A stretch of DNA of 6,796 nucleotides. Source: Bryobacterales bacterium. Its GTDB lineage: Bacteria; Cyanobacteriota; Vampirovibrionia; Obscuribacterales; Obscuribacteraceae. The position numbers and the translations under genes were made by a program. The notes under the pieces are model-generated. The model was not told the origin of the DNA, made no database searches, and saw nothing but the letters and a program-made list of their open reading frames with translations. This document shows, piece by piece, positions 6,096 to 6,796 of this stretch (the first letter of the stretch is position 1; each line of letters begins with the position of its first letter). The DNA lies in the NCBI GenBank assembly GCA_903970295.1, contig CAJCHQ010000127.1, forward strand, positions 1-6,796, given 5' to 3'.

Positions 6096-6796
6096 TTACG
6101 ACCTGTCCTTTATAGTCGTCGTGTCGCGAACGACGCTCCATCCGGTGCGTGCCAATGCCTCTTTAATGGCATCGGCCATAGAAGCCTTGGTGGTGATGTC
6201 GTAGATATCAATGCCGAGATGAACGATAGTCTGAGCAATTTGCGGTCTGATACCACTGATGATGCAGTCGGCTCCCATCAAGCGAGTTGCCGAAACTGTC
6301 TTGATCAAATGCTGAGCAGTTTGGGTATCGACGGTCGGCACACCAGTAATGTCCAGGATAGCGATTTTCGATCCGGTATCGACAATGGCTTGCAGCAATG
6401 ATTCCATGACAATCTGGGTGCGAGCACTGTCCAGAGTGCCAATCAAAGGCACGGCAAGAACCCCATCCCACATCTTAATCACTGGAGTGGACATTTCCAG
6501 CATGTCCTTTTGCTGTCTGCGAATAATTGCTTCGCGACTCTTGTGAAAAACTTCGGCCGTGTACAGGCCCAGACGGTCAATCAAATTGGAAATGGCCAGG
6601 GTGGCATTTGCTAACTCAGCATTCTTATGACCATACTCTACGTTCAACCTGGAGAACATAGGCTCCTTGAGCGAAAAAATGAAATTTGCTGTTTCAGTCG
6701 GCGAAGAGCCTTGCGCAGCTCGGCTGGCAGATAGTTCAGCCAGCATGCGGAAAGTCGATTGCCATTCCGGTGTAGTGAAATCAGTGATATTGCCGT
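6096..6796 (-). CDS. rsbR: RsbR-like stressosome protein with RsbRD-type N-terminal domain and C-terminal STAS; 5' end outside window
   Basis: The frame is open to the right edge, so the true start is beyond the window. About 232 residues are visible, and the Met at 6746 is internal. The N-terminal part (WQSTFRMLAELSASRAAQG, then PTETANFIFSLKEP) matches the helical N-terminal domain of RsbRD-type co-antagonists, which forms the sensory turret. A helical linker leads to a STAS domain starting about STPVIKMWDGVLAVPL, with ILDITGVPTVDT and GIRPQIAQTIVHLGID, both typical of RsbR. Counting from the Met at 6746, T141 in VDT aligns with Thr205 of Bacillus RsbRA. The Thr171 position is S107 (GTLDSA), a conservative replacement that is still phosphorylatable. 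It heads the visible operon and abuts rsbS. What its N-terminal domain senses is unknown. Confidence 0.93.
   Translation of the reverse strand, partial: GNITDFTTPEWQSTFRMLAELSASRAAQGSSPTETANFIFSLKEPMFSRLNVEYGHKNAELANATLAISNLIDRLGLYTAEVFHKSREAIIRRQQKDMLEMSTPVIKMWDGVLAVPLIGTLDSARTQIVMESLLQAIVDTGSKIAILDITGVPTVDTQTAQHLIKTVSATRLMGADCIISGIRPQIAQTIVHLGIDIYDITTKASMADAIKEALARTGWSVVRDTTTIKDRS

Noticed and set aside
5225..6401. Plus-strand open frames of 80-112 codons opposite rsbR, rsbS and rsbT
   Set aside because: They mirror the conserved genes on the other strand; composition is atypical (Arg/Ser/Cys-rich) with no family features.

Overview
The window is a compact, almost fully coding bacterial signalling locus with no mobile elements, RNA genes or CRISPR. 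Base composition is roughly balanced (GC in the high 40s by eye). Taxonomy cannot be fixed from the sequence. RsbR/RsbS/RsbT modules occur in many phyla, and no housekeeping marker is present, so I leave the organism unassigned.

Layout, right to left on the minus strand: a 5'-truncated rsbR (enters at the right edge, stop at 6096), rsbS (6095-5694), a first rsbT (5719-5297), a second rsbT (about 5282-4890), an RsbT-like ATPase fused to an RsbX/SpoIIE-type phosphatase (4899-3892), and an RsbT-like domain fused to a soluble histidine kinase (3888-2461). Junctions are stop/start abutments, short overlaps or gaps of a few bases, so this reads as one translationally coupled operon. Convergent to it, on the plus strand, is a hybrid histidine kinase (342-2447) with RsbT-like, HisKA, HATPase, receiver and Hpt domains. 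Divergent from that kinase across 85 bp is the start of a response regulator with a NarL/FixJ-like receiver domain (256 to the left edge, minus strand).

Reading of the system: RsbR and RsbS are the STAS proteins that build stressosomes. RsbT kinases phosphorylate them and an RsbX-type phosphatase resets them. In Bacillus, released RsbT activates RsbU and then sigma-B. Here no RsbU, RsbV, RsbW or sigma factor is visible. The same neighbourhood instead carries two membrane-free histidine kinases whose N-terminal input domains are RsbT-like ATPase folds with eroded ATP-lid glycines. The hybrid kinase plus the divergent regulator supply all four phospho-sites of a His-Asp-His-Asp relay. My inference is a stressosome whose output has been rerouted into a two-component phosphorelay, with RsbT-like domains serving as a common plug onto RsbR/RsbS. 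RST modules next to two-component genes are known. The RsbT-HisKA fusions, their degenerate lids and the five RsbT-like domains in under 6 kb are the parts most worth a second look.
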